A stretch of 64,000 bases of DNA from positions 3,564,966-3,628,965 of the forward strand of contig NZ_FUEZ01000004.1 in assembly GCF_900157365.1 (NCBI RefSeq), read 5' to 3'. A program made the position numbers and the translations under genes. This DNA is from Mycobacterium numidiamassiliense (GTDB taxonomy: Bacteria > Actinomycetota > Actinomycetes > Mycobacteriales > Mycobacteriaceae). A model generated the notes under the pieces. It was not told where the DNA came from. It was given only the letters and a program-made list of their open reading frames with translations, and made no database searches. This document shows, piece after piece, positions 1-21,943 of this stretch (positions within the stretch are counted from its first letter, which is position 1; the number at the start of each line of letters is the position of its first letter).

Positions 1-12945
<12,945 letters not shown>

Positions 12946-13004
12946 CTCAGATCCCCCCGAACTTCAGAACTTGACCGGATCCCCGTACCCGGACGGTCTA
13001 CGTC

Positions 13005-13226
13005 TCAGAAGCTCGGCTGTGCCAATCTTTCGCGCAGACTCTTCGAACGTATATCAGTCCAATTTCGGTCGACGTAGTCGAGACACGCTGTGCGGCTGGC
13101 TTTTCCGTAAACGACCTGCCAGCCGGCGGGGACATCCGCGAAGTCTGGCCATAAACTGTGTTGCTTCTCACTGTTGATAAGGACGAAGAAGCCGCCGTTG
13201 GCGTCATCGAACGGATTGGTCTGCAT
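13005..13226 (-). CDS. MbtH-like NRPS accessory protein
   Basis: This 73-residue protein starts MQTNPFDDANGGFFVLIN and carries the family hallmarks: NSEKQHSLWP, the PAGW stretch, and DYVDRNWTDIR near the end. MbtH proteins bind NRPS adenylation domains and are often needed for their solubility and activity. The chosen ATG is preceded by AGGGGG at a good distance; a longer reading frame upstream adds 24 residues unlike the family. It ends 59 bases before the TTG of the NRPS on the same strand, so the two are probably one operon with MbtH translated first. Confidence 0.95.
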   Translation of the reverse strand: MQTNPFDDANGGFFVLINSEKQHSLWPDFADVPAGWQVVYGKASRTACLDYVDRNWTDIRSKSLRERLAQPSF

Positions 13227-13677
13227 CGAATTGCCCCCTATAAGCGCGGCGCGCCGAGCCAGCACATTCCAGGCACGGCGCGACTTGCGAGCGATCACTC
13301 TCGCTCACAAGGTCAATGAAGGTCAAACTGTAACTCGCGGTGCTAGTTTCGATGCGACCGTCTACGTTGGCGTCAAATCCCAACTCACCAGATCGCTTTG
13401 TACCCGCCGCGTCGCCGAGCGAAACCTCGGCACCCCGTTGATTTCTCGGTTCCTAACAGATTCACAGCGACCACTGGTCACTGCGCTCGTGTCATCTAAT
13501 CGGCCACAAATGAACACAGTTCGCCGGACGATGGCGCGTCGATGCCGACAAGCAAGTTCTAGCATCGCATTTCAGGCCGACAATTGACGTCGCTGCTAAT
13601 TGCTGTCGCCCGAGTCGTACCGCAACGCCGATGGCAGTCGCCGGTTTGGCGCCGATCGCCCGGGTAATGTTGCACCA
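13227..13677. promoter_or_regulatory. Divergent intergenic region between mbtH-NRPS and GAP gene
   Basis: About 450 bases with no convincing gene. It must hold promoters for both directions. On the mbtH side it contains an 11-bp inverted repeat, listed separately. Two TTGACC words, on the minus strand just upstream of that repeat, could be -35 elements, but no clear -10 pairs with them. A short palindrome GACCA-C-TGGTC lies in the middle near 13470. Confidence 0.5.
13284..13311. promoter_or_regulatory. Inverted repeat, candidate operator upstream of mbtH
   Basis: Arms CTTGCGAGCGA (13284-13294) and TCGCTCACAAG (13301-13311) are separated by six bases and match at ten of eleven positions, the exception being a G-T type mismatch. 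The repeat lies 58 bases upstream of the mbtH start codon. Its size and spacing fit a site for a dimeric repressor; the regulator is unknown and no regulator gene is adjacent. Confidence 0.45.
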
Positions 13678-14469
13678 ATGTGGGGGTCGGTGCTCGGGTT
13701 GGCGCTGCTGGCCGCACTCAACCCGATGCGTCTCGGCCTTGCCCTTCTGATGATCTCCCGGCCACGACCCGGGCCGAATCTGCTGGCCTACTGGGCGGGC
13801 GGCCTGACGGTGTGCGTTCCGGAGTTGCTTGTTCCCCTGATTGTGCTGCATTTCACACCGATGTTCGGGTCTGTCCGGCACGACTCCCCCACCCGCACAA
13901 CACATTCCACCCTCGCCCACATCCAGATCGGCATAGGTGCGATCGGGCTCACAATCGCTGCGGTCATCGCGGCGCGGTTCTTCGCCCGCCCGCGCGTGCC
14001 CCAACCGGCGCCGGGCGGCGGCGCGTCGGGCGCGACGCTGGACTCAGCGGCCCCGCCGGCAATCCGGCGTCTGCTCGGAGGCGCGCAGGGCCCTCCGACG
14101 GAGGACGAGTCCATGATGCGGCGGCTGCTGCGCCGCAGCCATGACGCGTGGCAGAACGGATCCTTGTGGATCGCGTGGGTGATCGGCCTCGCATCGGTTC
14201 CGGTCGACGGGGTGCTGTTCATGGTCGCGATCATCATGGCGTCGGGAGCCACGGTCACCGCGCAGGTCGGCGCCGCCATCGCGTTCGTCGTCGTGATGTA
14301 TGTAGCCGTGGAGATCATCCTGGTCGGCTATCTGATCGCGCCGGTGAAGACGCACTCCTTTGTCCGGGCCCTGCATGACTGGGTGCTGACCTACCGTCGA
14401 CAGATATTGGTGACCATGTTCACCGTGGTTGGGGTCTCGCAGCTCGCGGAGGGCATCGGCAACATGTGA
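13678..14469 (+). CDS. GAP/Sap family membrane protein (lipopeptide transport)
   Basis: This 263-residue integral membrane protein starts MWGSVLGLALLAALNPMRLG. About six hydrophobic segments can be seen: two near the N-terminus, one near 80-100, and three after residue 150. A polar loop of roughly 50 residues separates the halves. The NPxRLG word after the first helix is typical of the GAP family, named for the Gap protein needed to bring glycopeptidolipids to the surface of M. smegmatis. Its divergent position beside an acyl-peptide NRPS supports a role in exporting that product. A start 26 codons upstream is possible, but that extension is polar and unlike the family. Confidence 0.8.
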   Translation: MWGSVLGLALLAALNPMRLGLALLMISRPRPGPNLLAYWAGGLTVCVPELLVPLIVLHFTPMFGSVRHDSPTRTTHSTLAHIQIGIGAIGLTIAAVIAARFFARPRVPQPAPGGGASGATLDSAAPPAIRRLLGGAQGPPTEDESMMRRLLRRSHDAWQNGSLWIAWVIGLASVPVDGVLFMVAIIMASGATVTAQVGAAIAFVVVMYVAVEIILVGYLIAPVKTHSFVRALHDWVLTYRRQILVTMFTVVGVSQLAEGIGNM

Positions 14470-14522
14470 GCTACGGCCCCTGATCGACCGCACTCAAAGC
14501 TCGTGAGATGTACCGTTCGACA

Positions 14523-15551
14523 ATGCATGTCGACGCGATGACCGCTCCTCAGCCCTTGGGACGGATGGGCGACATCGCCCGGCGTACGCAGGCGTCGGGC
14601 TTCTCCGGCCTTCTTTTCACCGAGACCGGACGTACTGCCTATCTCAACGCCGCCGTGGCATCTCAGGCCGCGCCCGGTCTGGAGCTCTCGACCGGCGTTG
14701 CGGTCGCCTTTCCCCGCAGTCCGTTCGTCACCGCGGCCAACGCGTGGGAGCTACAGGAGGCGACCAATGGAAGATTCCGCCTGGGTCTTGGCACCCAAGT
14801 GCGCACCCATGTCGTGCGGCGATACGGCACGACCTTCGATCACCCAGGCCCGCGCCTGCGCGATTACGCGCTCGCGGTGAAAGCCTGTTTCTCGGCTTTC
14901 CGGACGGGACAACTCGATCACCACGGCGAGTTCTACGACCTCGACTTCATCACTCCGCAGTGGAGTCCGGGGCCCATCGATGCGCCCGATCCCAAAGTCG
15001 ACGTCGCCGCGGTCAACCCCTGGATGTTGCGGATGGCAGGCGAAGTGGCGGACGGAGTTCATGTCCATCCCCTGGGTGAACCCGGCTACCTGGCGCGCCA
15101 CGTGCTACCTAATCTTGCCGAGGGCGCGGCGAAATCGGATCGCTCGCCGTCCGACGTCGCGGTGATCGTGCCCGTCATGACGATCGTCGGCGACACCGAG
15201 GACGAACGGCGCACAGAGCGTGAACTCGCCCGGGCGAGCATCAGCTTTTATGCCAGCACACCCAACTATTCATTTATTTTGGACGAGGCTGGATTCGAAG
15301 GAACGACGGCGCGAATTCGCGAGAAGCAAAAGCGCGGCGACTTCAAAGGCATGGCGTCGGAAATCACCGATAAACACCTTGCCGTCTTTGCCACGGAATC
15401 GACCTGGGACGGTCTGGAGGACGCCCTTGTCGACAAGTACGCAGGAATCGCGACTCGTATCGTCCTGTACAACGCGCTCGCCGACCTCGACCGGCTCGAG
15501 CGATATGGTGCCGTCGCGCAACGCATTTCGTCTCGATGTGCGACACGCTGA
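14523..15551 (+). CDS. LLM-class (F420-dependent type) oxidoreductase
   Basis: A protein of 342 residues starting MHVDAMTAPQPLGRMGDIAR. The luciferase-like monooxygenase fold is recognised from GFSGLLFTETGR near the N-terminus, the LGLGTQVRTHVVRRYG segment, and DGVHVHPLGEPGYL further on. Mycobacteria encode many such enzymes, most using coenzyme F420 and some FMN; the substrate cannot be inferred. An ATG five codons upstream is also in frame; the downstream one matches the usual beginning of this subfamily. It follows the GAP gene by 53 bases on the same strand and could be co-transcribed. Confidence 0.8.
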   Translation: MHVDAMTAPQPLGRMGDIARRTQASGFSGLLFTETGRTAYLNAAVASQAAPGLELSTGVAVAFPRSPFVTAANAWELQEATNGRFRLGLGTQVRTHVVRRYGTTFDHPGPRLRDYALAVKACFSAFRTGQLDHHGEFYDLDFITPQWSPGPIDAPDPKVDVAAVNPWMLRMAGEVADGVHVHPLGEPGYLARHVLPNLAEGAAKSDRSPSDVAVIVPVMTIVGDTEDERRTERELARASISFYASTPNYSFILDEAGFEGTTARIREKQKRGDFKGMASEITDKHLAVFATESTWDGLEDALVDKYAGIATRIVLYNALADLDRLERYGAVAQRISSRCATR

Positions 15552-15615
15552 GACCAGGGTCTAATTACGCTGCGGATCAGTTGAATTGAATGCATCCGCT
15601 CCGCTCGCGGGTGGC

Positions 15616-15927
15616 TCAGCTGGCGTTGAGCGCCGGACAATCCGCGTAGCGGGCGGCGTCGATCAGGGCGTCGGCGCGCTCGCCGGCCTGGTCCACGTCC
15701 ATCCCGGTCAGATCGGAATTGTTGGCGTTTTCCGCTGCCGCAACGATTTGACGACGTGACCAGCCCTGCTGCAGCGCAGAACATATCGTCTTTTCGGTGT
15801 GGTTTGGGTGGACGGGCCAGTCGGGAGCGAAGGCAATCGGATCAGCGTGAGCCGTAGCGACTGTGCCGGGCATAGCAACAACGGCCAAAGCAAACATCAA
15901 GGGTATGGCCGAAAGCAATTTCTTCAT
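15616..15927 (-). CDS. DUF732 secreted protein
   Basis: A 103-residue protein with a clear signal peptide (MKKLLSAIPLMFALAVVAM, cleavage likely after AHA at about 28). The mature part has two cysteines (TICSAL and DCPAL) and a helical, Gln/Ala-rich centre with GWSRRQIV, as in the mycobacterial DUF732 family. These are small exported proteins of unknown function. It is convergent with the oxidoreductase upstream. Confidence 0.85.
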   Translation of the reverse strand: MKKLLSAIPLMFALAVVAMPGTVATAHADPIAFAPDWPVHPNHTEKTICSALQQGWSRRQIVAAAENANNSDLTGMDVDQAGERADALIDAARYADCPALNAS

Positions 15928-16221
15928 GGTCGCCGACCGTACGCAGGCTAACCGAGAGCCAGCTGGTTCCTGACTGTGTGAACGTTAGGAAAACACTTGG
16001 TGCAAGTAGCAACAGAGCCGGTCCCCATAAGCGGCACCCGGAAGGTTGCGTGCGGCCTGACGTTGCGCTATGAGCGAATTGTGATGTGCCGGTAACCCGG
16101 CCGAACTCTGACCGCTTAACTCTTTTCTTTGCGCAGATACCCAGCACATTCTCAGCGGGATCAAGGATGTGTTGCGGCTACGCGGAGCCGCCGTAGCTCC
16201 ACCCGATCCGCCGAACCCGAG

Positions 16222-16959
16222 ATGGCGAAGTTGGCCACACGCGTTGCAGACGACACTAAAGTGCTGTTCGTGGCCAGAGACGTGTTAGCCAAGGGCCGGG
16301 ACCGCTGGTTGGCGATCCCGGCGTCGCTCGTTGTCTCCGCCGCGATGATCTACGCGCAAAGCACGGAGCATCCGAGCCGGGTCGAAACTCCGGCGGCGGC
16401 ACCCTCAGCTCCGGTGGCGGGCCCGTCGATTCCGCCATTTGTGCCGACCAGCGCGCCGCACATCGCCAGTCCCGCCGAGGCGGAGTCGTTGGCGGCAAGC
16501 GCCCCGGCCGCGGCGCAGCCATTCCAGGTCGCGCTACCGGCCGGCGTCGCGTCCGAGGACAGGCTGCAGGTCAAGACCATCTGGGCGGCCCGCGCCATCA
16601 GCTTGTTGTTTCCGCAGATCAAGACGATTTACGGGTACCGCCAGGATCCCCTGCCATGGCATCCCAACGGGTTGGCGATCGACGTGATGATCCCGAACCA
16701 TGAAAGTCCCGAAGGAATTGAACTCGGCAATCAAATCGCCGGGTATGCGCTGGCAAATGCCAAACGCTGGGGAATCAACCATGTGATCTGGCGGCAAAAG
16801 ATTTACCCGGGTGTCGGCGCGGGGAGCTGGACGGCGGACTTGGGTTCAGAGACCGCCAACCACTACGACCACGTACACATCGCCACGGACGGCGGCGGGT
16901 ATCCGACCGGGAGAGAGATCTACTATATCGGATCCATGACCGCCTCACCGCCAGGGTGA
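16222..16959 (+). CDS. Membrane-anchored M15-like (ARB_07466-type) cell-wall hydrolase
   Basis: A protein of 245 residues. One membrane segment lies at about 30-45 (WLAIPASLVVSAAMIYAQ), followed by a Pro/Ala-rich linker to about 105 and a C-terminal domain. The domain shows HPNGLAIDVMIPN (H147, D154) and NHYDHVHIA (H214-H219), the spacing of zinc ligands in D-Ala-D-Ala carboxypeptidase-like M15 folds. Expected role: peptidoglycan cleavage outside the membrane. The reading frame extends 31 codons further upstream, but that part is Arg/Ser-rich and unlike a protein N-terminus; the chosen ATG begins MAKLATRVADD. Confidence 0.75.
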   Translation: MAKLATRVADDTKVLFVARDVLAKGRDRWLAIPASLVVSAAMIYAQSTEHPSRVETPAAAPSAPVAGPSIPPFVPTSAPHIASPAEAESLAASAPAAAQPFQVALPAGVASEDRLQVKTIWAARAISLLFPQIKTIYGYRQDPLPWHPNGLAIDVMIPNHESPEGIELGNQIAGYALANAKRWGINHVIWRQKIYPGVGAGSWTADLGSETANHYDHVHIATDGGGYPTGREIYYIGSMTASPPG

Positions 16960-17068
16960 GTTTCGGAATCTCTAGAAGGCCACTGACGTGCATCCGCTGC
17001 GGCCCGAATGTGGGGCGGACGGCACCGACTAGACCGCAACTGCGTGCCGGCCTTCCTCGATCCCCGGG

Positions 17069-18022
17069 TCAGTCGGTGCGCAATCCGCGGGCGCGCTTGT
17101 TGGCGTACATGTGCTCGTCGGCCAGGCGCATCAGGTCCTGCTGACCGGCGGCAATGCCTGCGCTGAAGCCCACCGAACGGCCCACCTCGGCCCAGCGCTC
17201 GCGCAGGCGGACAAGAGTCTGTTCGGCCTCCGCAGAATCGGCGCCGACCAGCATGAGCAGGAATTCGTCGCCGCCAATGCGGAACACGATGTCACCCTCG
17301 CGCACGCACCACCGCAGCGCGTCGGCGAAATCAACGAGGAGCTTGTCGCCGGCCTCGTGGCCGTGGCGGTCGTTGTAGTTCTTGAAGTTGTCCAGGTCGA
17401 TGAGTACGACAGCCGATTCGCTGGCGTGCATCGACAGCTGGGGCCCGAGCGTGCTCCGGTCTCGCAGCTGGGTGAGCGCGTCAGTGTGGGCGATCTCGCG
17501 GAGCAGCGCACTCTGGGCCTCGAGTTGGGCGATCAGCCAGGCCGGGACCTCCGCGACGAGCATCCACATGACCGCAGCCGACACCACGATCGGCAACGAT
17601 TCGGGGAGAGCCTTGCCGCCGCCCACGACGAACGCCACGACCCCGAACGGGACGACGGCAAGCGACCGCCAGCGTGGGCAGGTGAGACCGACGTAGACGA
17701 ACGAAATCGTGATTGTCCCGGGCAGGTTGCGAGTGGCGGCCGGCTCAACGACCCCGACGAGGACGGTGACGACGAGAGCCGCTACCGGCCACCCGACGAG
17801 CAGCACGCGCAGCTCCTGCCAGCCGCAGAGGCGGCCGACGACGGCGACGATGATTCCCAGCAGCGCCGCCGCGGCGAGGAGCTGATACAGCCGGGGATCG
17901 ACGCGGGCACCGGCGACGTAGGTTCCGGCGACCGCGTACAGCGCGAGCACCGCGAGGTAGGCCGCCAGCCCGATGGCATGCCAGCGCGGCGCGAATGGCT
18001 GGGGGTCGGCGCGCCAAGACAC
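17069..18022 (-). CDS. Membrane diguanylate cyclase (GGDEF)
   Basis: A protein of 317 residues with a GTG start. About six transmembrane segments fill residues 15-155, followed by a GGDEF domain from about 165. The active-site motif is intact (RIGGDEFLLML), preceded by the VVLIDLDNFKNYND metal/GTP loop, so it should make cyclic di-GMP. No EAL domain is present and no inhibitory RxxD is obvious just before GGDEF. It lies 57 bases downstream of the PPE gene on the same strand, which may be chance. Confidence 0.9.
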   Translation of the reverse strand: MSWRADPQPFAPRWHAIGLAAYLAVLALYAVAGTYVAGARVDPRLYQLLAAAALLGIIVAVVGRLCGWQELRVLLVGWPVAALVVTVLVGVVEPAATRNLPGTITISFVYVGLTCPRWRSLAVVPFGVVAFVVGGGKALPESLPIVVSAAVMWMLVAEVPAWLIAQLEAQSALLREIAHTDALTQLRDRSTLGPQLSMHASESAVVLIDLDNFKNYNDRHGHEAGDKLLVDFADALRWCVREGDIVFRIGGDEFLLMLVGADSAEAEQTLVRLRERWAEVGRSVGFSAGIAAGQQDLMRLADEHMYANKRARGLRTD

Positions 18023-18079
18023 GTGCTCAGGATAAAGCCGCCGACCACGTGTTACGTGGTGATCCCGGGGTGCTGGGTG

Positions 18080-19429
18080 TTACAGGCCGAGCAGGCGACG
18101 CTTCTGATGGGTGAATTCCTCGTCGGTCATCAATCCCTCGTCGCGCAGCCTGCCGAGGTCGCGTATCTCGGCAGCGACTCCCGTCACGGCGATATGCGGC
18201 GAGGTCTGCGGCTCTGCGTCGTGAGCGTCAGACGCGGCGTCGTCGGCGGCGGGTGCGGCCACCCGCTTCTCTGCACCACCCGCCCTGGCCGGTTCGCGGC
18301 GACGCGGGCCAAAGGCATCGGTCATCGAACGCGCCGCCGTGCTCGCCAGGGCCACCTCGCTCAGCGCGCTCGATGATCCTGATGTCAGCAGCTGCTCGCC
18401 GGCAGCGACGCTGGTGGCCGGCAACGCCAGCGCCATCGGGCGCACCGCGGGCGTCGCGGCCGCCCACGTCGGCGGGACCGAAAGTGCGCCAACCGTTTTC
18501 GCCTCACCCAGTCCACCGAGCACCGTCGTCGACGTCACGTTCTGGGGCCCCGCCACCAGCGCCGCCGGGCCCTCAGGCGAGATTCCGCCGACCAACTGCC
18601 AGTTACTGACAATATCGTCGGTGTGGATACCGGTCTCCGCACCGATGAGGTCGATAGGCATCGATACCACCCCCAATGGGGATATTGGGGCATCAATGCC
18701 GAATGCAATGAAGTCCGAGCCCAAGCCCAAGAGGTCCAGCGGCGTCAACGCGGTACCGCCGTTGAGGGCGGCGCCCGCCGAGCCTACCGAGCCCAGTACT
18801 GAGGAAGGCGACGTTGCGGCATTCGATACGACACTCTGCGCCGTTCCCGCCGAGGTACCGGCGGCCTGGGTTACCGCGGTTGCCTGGCCCGCCTGCCCCG
18901 CTGGGTTGGTGTTCTGCTGGGGTGAGCTGAACGGTGTCATCTGGGTGGCCGCGGCCGAGGCGCCCGAGTAGCCGGACATCGCGCCGACGTCCTGGGCCCA
19001 CATCTCTCCGTATTGGGTTTCGGTGGCCGCGATGGCAGGGGTGTTCTGCCCCAACACATTTGTGGCAACCAGCTGCATCAGCAGGGCGCGGTTGGCGGCA
19101 ACCTCCTCCGGCGGCACCGTGGCCGCAAATGCCGCCTCGTAAGCGCTTGCCGCCGCGATCGCCTGGCTGGCCGTTTGGTCGGCCTGGGCGGCGGTGGCAC
19201 TCATCCACCCGGCGTAGGACGCGGCCGCCGCAGCCATCGAGACCGACGAGGGGCCCAGCCACTGCCCCGTCGTGAGCCCCGAGACCACCGACTGGTAGGA
19301 GCTCGCCGTCGAATACAGTTCGCTGGCTAGCGATTCCCACGCCGCAGCGGCGGCGAGCATCGGCCCCGAACCCGGGCCGGCGTACATCCTGGCGGAGTTG
19401 ACCTCCGGCGGCAGCGTCGCAAAGTCCAT
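18080..19429 (-). CDS. PPE family protein with C-terminal SHOCT domain
   Basis: A protein of 449 residues. The PPE domain occupies about 1-175 (MDFATLPPEVNSARMYAGPG, with WxG-type turn near QWLGPSS), followed by a Gln/Asn/Thr/Ala-rich linker containing repeated TNPAGQAGQAT-like stretches, then an Ala/Pro region. The end (about 412-449) reads IRDLGRLRDEGLMTDEEFTHQKRRLLGL, a good SHOCT domain. PPE proteins are exported by ESX systems, normally paired with a PE protein; no PE gene is visible immediately upstream. SHOCT is usually attached to membrane or oligomerising proteins and is an unusual tail for PPE. Confidence 0.9.
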   Translation of the reverse strand: MDFATLPPEVNSARMYAGPGSGPMLAAAAAWESLASELYSTASSYQSVVSGLTTGQWLGPSSVSMAAAAASYAGWMSATAAQADQTASQAIAAASAYEAAFAATVPPEEVAANRALLMQLVATNVLGQNTPAIAATETQYGEMWAQDVGAMSGYSGASAAATQMTPFSSPQQNTNPAGQAGQATAVTQAAGTSAGTAQSVVSNAATSPSSVLGSVGSAGAALNGGTALTPLDLLGLGSDFIAFGIDAPISPLGVVSMPIDLIGAETGIHTDDIVSNWQLVGGISPEGPAALVAGPQNVTSTTVLGGLGEAKTVGALSVPPTWAAATPAVRPMALALPATSVAAGEQLLTSGSSSALSEVALASTAARSMTDAFGPRRREPARAGGAEKRVAAPAADDAASDAHDAEPQTSPHIAVTGVAAEIRDLGRLRDEGLMTDEEFTHQKRRLLGL

Positions 19430-19622
19430 TGCACGCCAGGCCTATTCGAACGTGGTGAAGTAACTGGCGCCAGCGTCGCGAGAGTGGCGCGCCGACTTTC
19501 CGGCCACGTCAAACATGAAAATCCCCTCCGAAGATCTGTGAGCAATGCCCGACTTATCCGAGCAAAACGAAGTCCGGCTGCTGCTGACTTTCGCTATGTT
19601 GCAACAGAGTCCAGCTGTCTTC

Positions 19623-21398
19623 TCAACTGGCCTTGACCTCGTGGCTATCGTGTTGGCATCCGACTGTTCCGTGTGCACCATCTGTAACTGTCTGGGCAGA
19701 AGGCTGCCCCTTGCGCAGGGTCTCCACCAGTTCGCGGTACGGACCGACGAGATAGACCGTGTCGCCGGCCTCAAGCCGGGAGTCGCGGCGCGGATGCAAT
19801 CGAACCGGCGCGTCCTCCCTGGTGACCGCGATGACTCGAGTTTGTGTCGACACTTCGAACATCTGCACGCCATCGAGTTCACTGCCGGGCTGCACGTACA
19901 TCCCGCCGACCATGAACGATCGGTTTCCGACCGAAAACGTCCCCATCACCTGTAGACCCAGCGCAGCACCGATGAACCACGGAGCGGCGAGTTCGACTGT
20001 GGAACGGACGTTTTCGAAGCCGAATCGCTGGGCGACCGCAGATCCCAGGTCGTGGTCGTACACCCGCAGCACCAACGGAACCTCGCCCCATCGATTGCCG
20101 TCCGGTGCCGGTTGTGCGGCCAACATTTCGCGGATCACGATGCCGGTCTCGATATTGATCATGTCGTCGCGGGTCAGCACCGCTACCGCACGAGCGGTGT
20201 CGACCCTGGCCGCTTCCAACGTCTGGCGTAATGTCGCGTCCCCGAAGATGACTGGCACGTCAAGCTCGACCGTCGTCGACAAGAAAGAGTTGCTCTGGTC
20301 GCGTTCAACCACCACGACGTCGTACCCGGCTTTGGCCAGATCGGTAACGACGCGAACGCCCAGCGCGCTCAGCCCGACGACGATGATGTGGTTGCGCAAG
20401 TGACGCACCCGCGGGCGTGCGGACAGCATGAGGAAGCGGCGCGACAGCAGCACATCGGCGACAAATGCGACGAGCAGAGCGGTGGTGGTGACGCCGGCCC
20501 CCATCAACAGGGCGGCGTACAACCGCAGCCACGTTGGCTGTTTGGCAAAGCTGAAATCGCCGTAACCGGTCGTCGTGATCGTCTCGTTCGTGAAGTAAAA
20601 CGCGTCGACCCACGACATCCCCGGGTGTGTGTAGGCGAAATGCAGCAACGTTGTTGAGCTAGCGATCAGAAGGGCCAGGGCGCCGATCAAGGGATAAAAC
20701 GCGGGGTTGACCTCGTTGGGAAGGGCGCGCAGCGCGTAGATGAATCGGCGCAATCGCGACTGCCGCGACCGCATTCGGGTCTGCCGCGGAATTTCGATTC
20801 CGCAGGCGGCAACCTCCGCGGTAGTGCCGATCATCGCCGTCCAGTCACCGCCGCTCACCCGTAAATCCCGTCCCGGACATGGCACCACCTCGGTGTCGTC
20901 AGGGGCGTCCTGCTCGGGCACCACCGCCACCGGGGCAAGGTCGCCGTAGATTTCCCGCAGCGTCGCGTCGAACGGCGCCTCAGCGCCGAAGACAACGAAC
21001 TCCATCCCGGCCACTTCGAATGGGTGAGTGGTGCGCGCCAGGCACGCCTCGACGACCGCTGGCGCCGCGAGGTCGGCAACACCGAGGATCACGCTCAGCC
21101 GGTCATCAGCGGAGACCGCTTCCCGCAACACCTCGTTGGCTACCCGCGCGACCACGCGAATGTGGGGATTGGCCTTCCGGGCCAGCAGGGCGATTTCGAG
21201 GTTTGTCGCATCATCATCACCCGCGCAGACGACGGCCGCCGCATGCGCGACGCCGGCTCGGGCGAGCTCAGTCTTGACGCGGGTGCCGGCGAGTTCAGAA
21301 TCGAGGAGTCTCGCGACGCGTGCGCCAGCCCTTTTCAACTCCTCGACGATAGTCGTCGCCAGCGCGTCGTCACCGCTGACGATGACGCATTGGTCCAT
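19623..21398 (-). CDS. Potassium channel with two TrkA-N (RCK) domains
   Basis: A protein of 591 residues. The ATG (MDQCVIVSGDDALATTIVEEL) has a near-perfect AGGAGGTGG ribosome site, so an in-frame 55-codon upstream extension is rejected. Order: N-terminal NAD-binding RCK-like domain (about 1-130), two membrane helices around 225-320 framing the potassium selectivity filter TTTGYGD near 277, then a second RCK domain beginning HIIVVGLSALGVRVV near 336 and a TrkA-C-like end (LEAGDTVYLVGP). A single-pore tetrameric channel gated by nucleotide or ligand binding is expected. It is divergent from two KimA-like potassium permeases, 545 bases away. Confidence 0.88.
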   Translation of the reverse strand: MDQCVIVSGDDALATTIVEELKRAGARVARLLDSELAGTRVKTELARAGVAHAAAVVCAGDDDATNLEIALLARKANPHIRVVARVANEVLREAVSADDRLSVILGVADLAAPAVVEACLARTTHPFEVAGMEFVVFGAEAPFDATLREIYGDLAPVAVVPEQDAPDDTEVVPCPGRDLRVSGGDWTAMIGTTAEVAACGIEIPRQTRMRSRQSRLRRFIYALRALPNEVNPAFYPLIGALALLIASSTTLLHFAYTHPGMSWVDAFYFTNETITTTGYGDFSFAKQPTWLRLYAALLMGAGVTTTALLVAFVADVLLSRRFLMLSARPRVRHLRNHIIVVGLSALGVRVVTDLAKAGYDVVVVERDQSNSFLSTTVELDVPVIFGDATLRQTLEAARVDTARAVAVLTRDDMINIETGIVIREMLAAQPAPDGNRWGEVPLVLRVYDHDLGSAVAQRFGFENVRSTVELAAPWFIGAALGLQVMGTFSVGNRSFMVGGMYVQPGSELDGVQMFEVSTQTRVIAVTREDAPVRLHPRRDSRLEAGDTVYLVGPYRELVETLRKGQPSAQTVTDGAHGTVGCQHDSHEVKAS

Positions 21399-21943
21399 GA
21401 GATCCACCTCCTCCGGCAAACGCTGATCAGGACTGGATGCCCGGTAGAGCCCGCCGGCAGAAACCGATGCGATACGGCGGGCCACGCCATCCAGCTGCAG
21501 ATCTTTACGAAATACTAACAGCACATGAATCACTCTGAGCCGCAGCGGAACTCGACATCCCAAATTGGGAGTGAGCCGCTATTTACTAAAACTGATTGTA
21601 GCCCAATGGTTTTGGTGCTCAGCATTGGCCGCGGAGCGGACAAGCGCGGGCAACCGCGATAGCGACACGTCCGCCGCGCGCACGAGTGGCTGATCTCACA
21701 GTAACTTTGAACCAGACGCTCAGATACCCAGGAGATCCTCAGATAAACGCCCTTTTTGTAACTAATCCCGGCGTTTTTGTTACGCCCGAATAACTCTCTG
21801 GGAATGTGCTGACAGGATTCCTGGCAACATTCTGTGTCCTTTGGGATTCTGCACGTTCCTTCCGCCGGCGGGAAAAGACATCGCGTTAATAAACCGTTAG
21901 GCTTCGCCGTGTTTGATAACCCTGGGGGTAAGGAATATGCCTT
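21399..21943. promoter_or_regulatory. Divergent intergenic region of the potassium locus
   Basis: About 545 bases without a supported gene; the part near the permease is AT-richer than the surroundings. Visible structure: direct repeats TTTTTGTAAC (21753-21762) and TTTTTGTTAC (21774-21783) spaced exactly 21 bases, and an inverted pair GAATGT/ACATTC (21802-21832). The downstream permease uses GTG at 21944 with a GGGGGTAAGGAA ribosome site. I looked for cyclic-di-AMP riboswitch (ydaO) core words and did not find them. Confidence 0.5.

Noticed and set aside
13600..13677. Longer start for the GAP-family gene
   Set aside because: The 26 extra residues are polar and Arg-rich, unlike the hydrophobic family N-terminus, and no ribosome site supports them.
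16060..16140. Possible cyclic-di-AMP riboswitch upstream of the M15-like hydrolase
   Set aside because: The words GGTAACCCGG and CCGCTTAACTC recall the ydaO class, but the conserved GCGGGGGAACC-type core and closing elements are missing.
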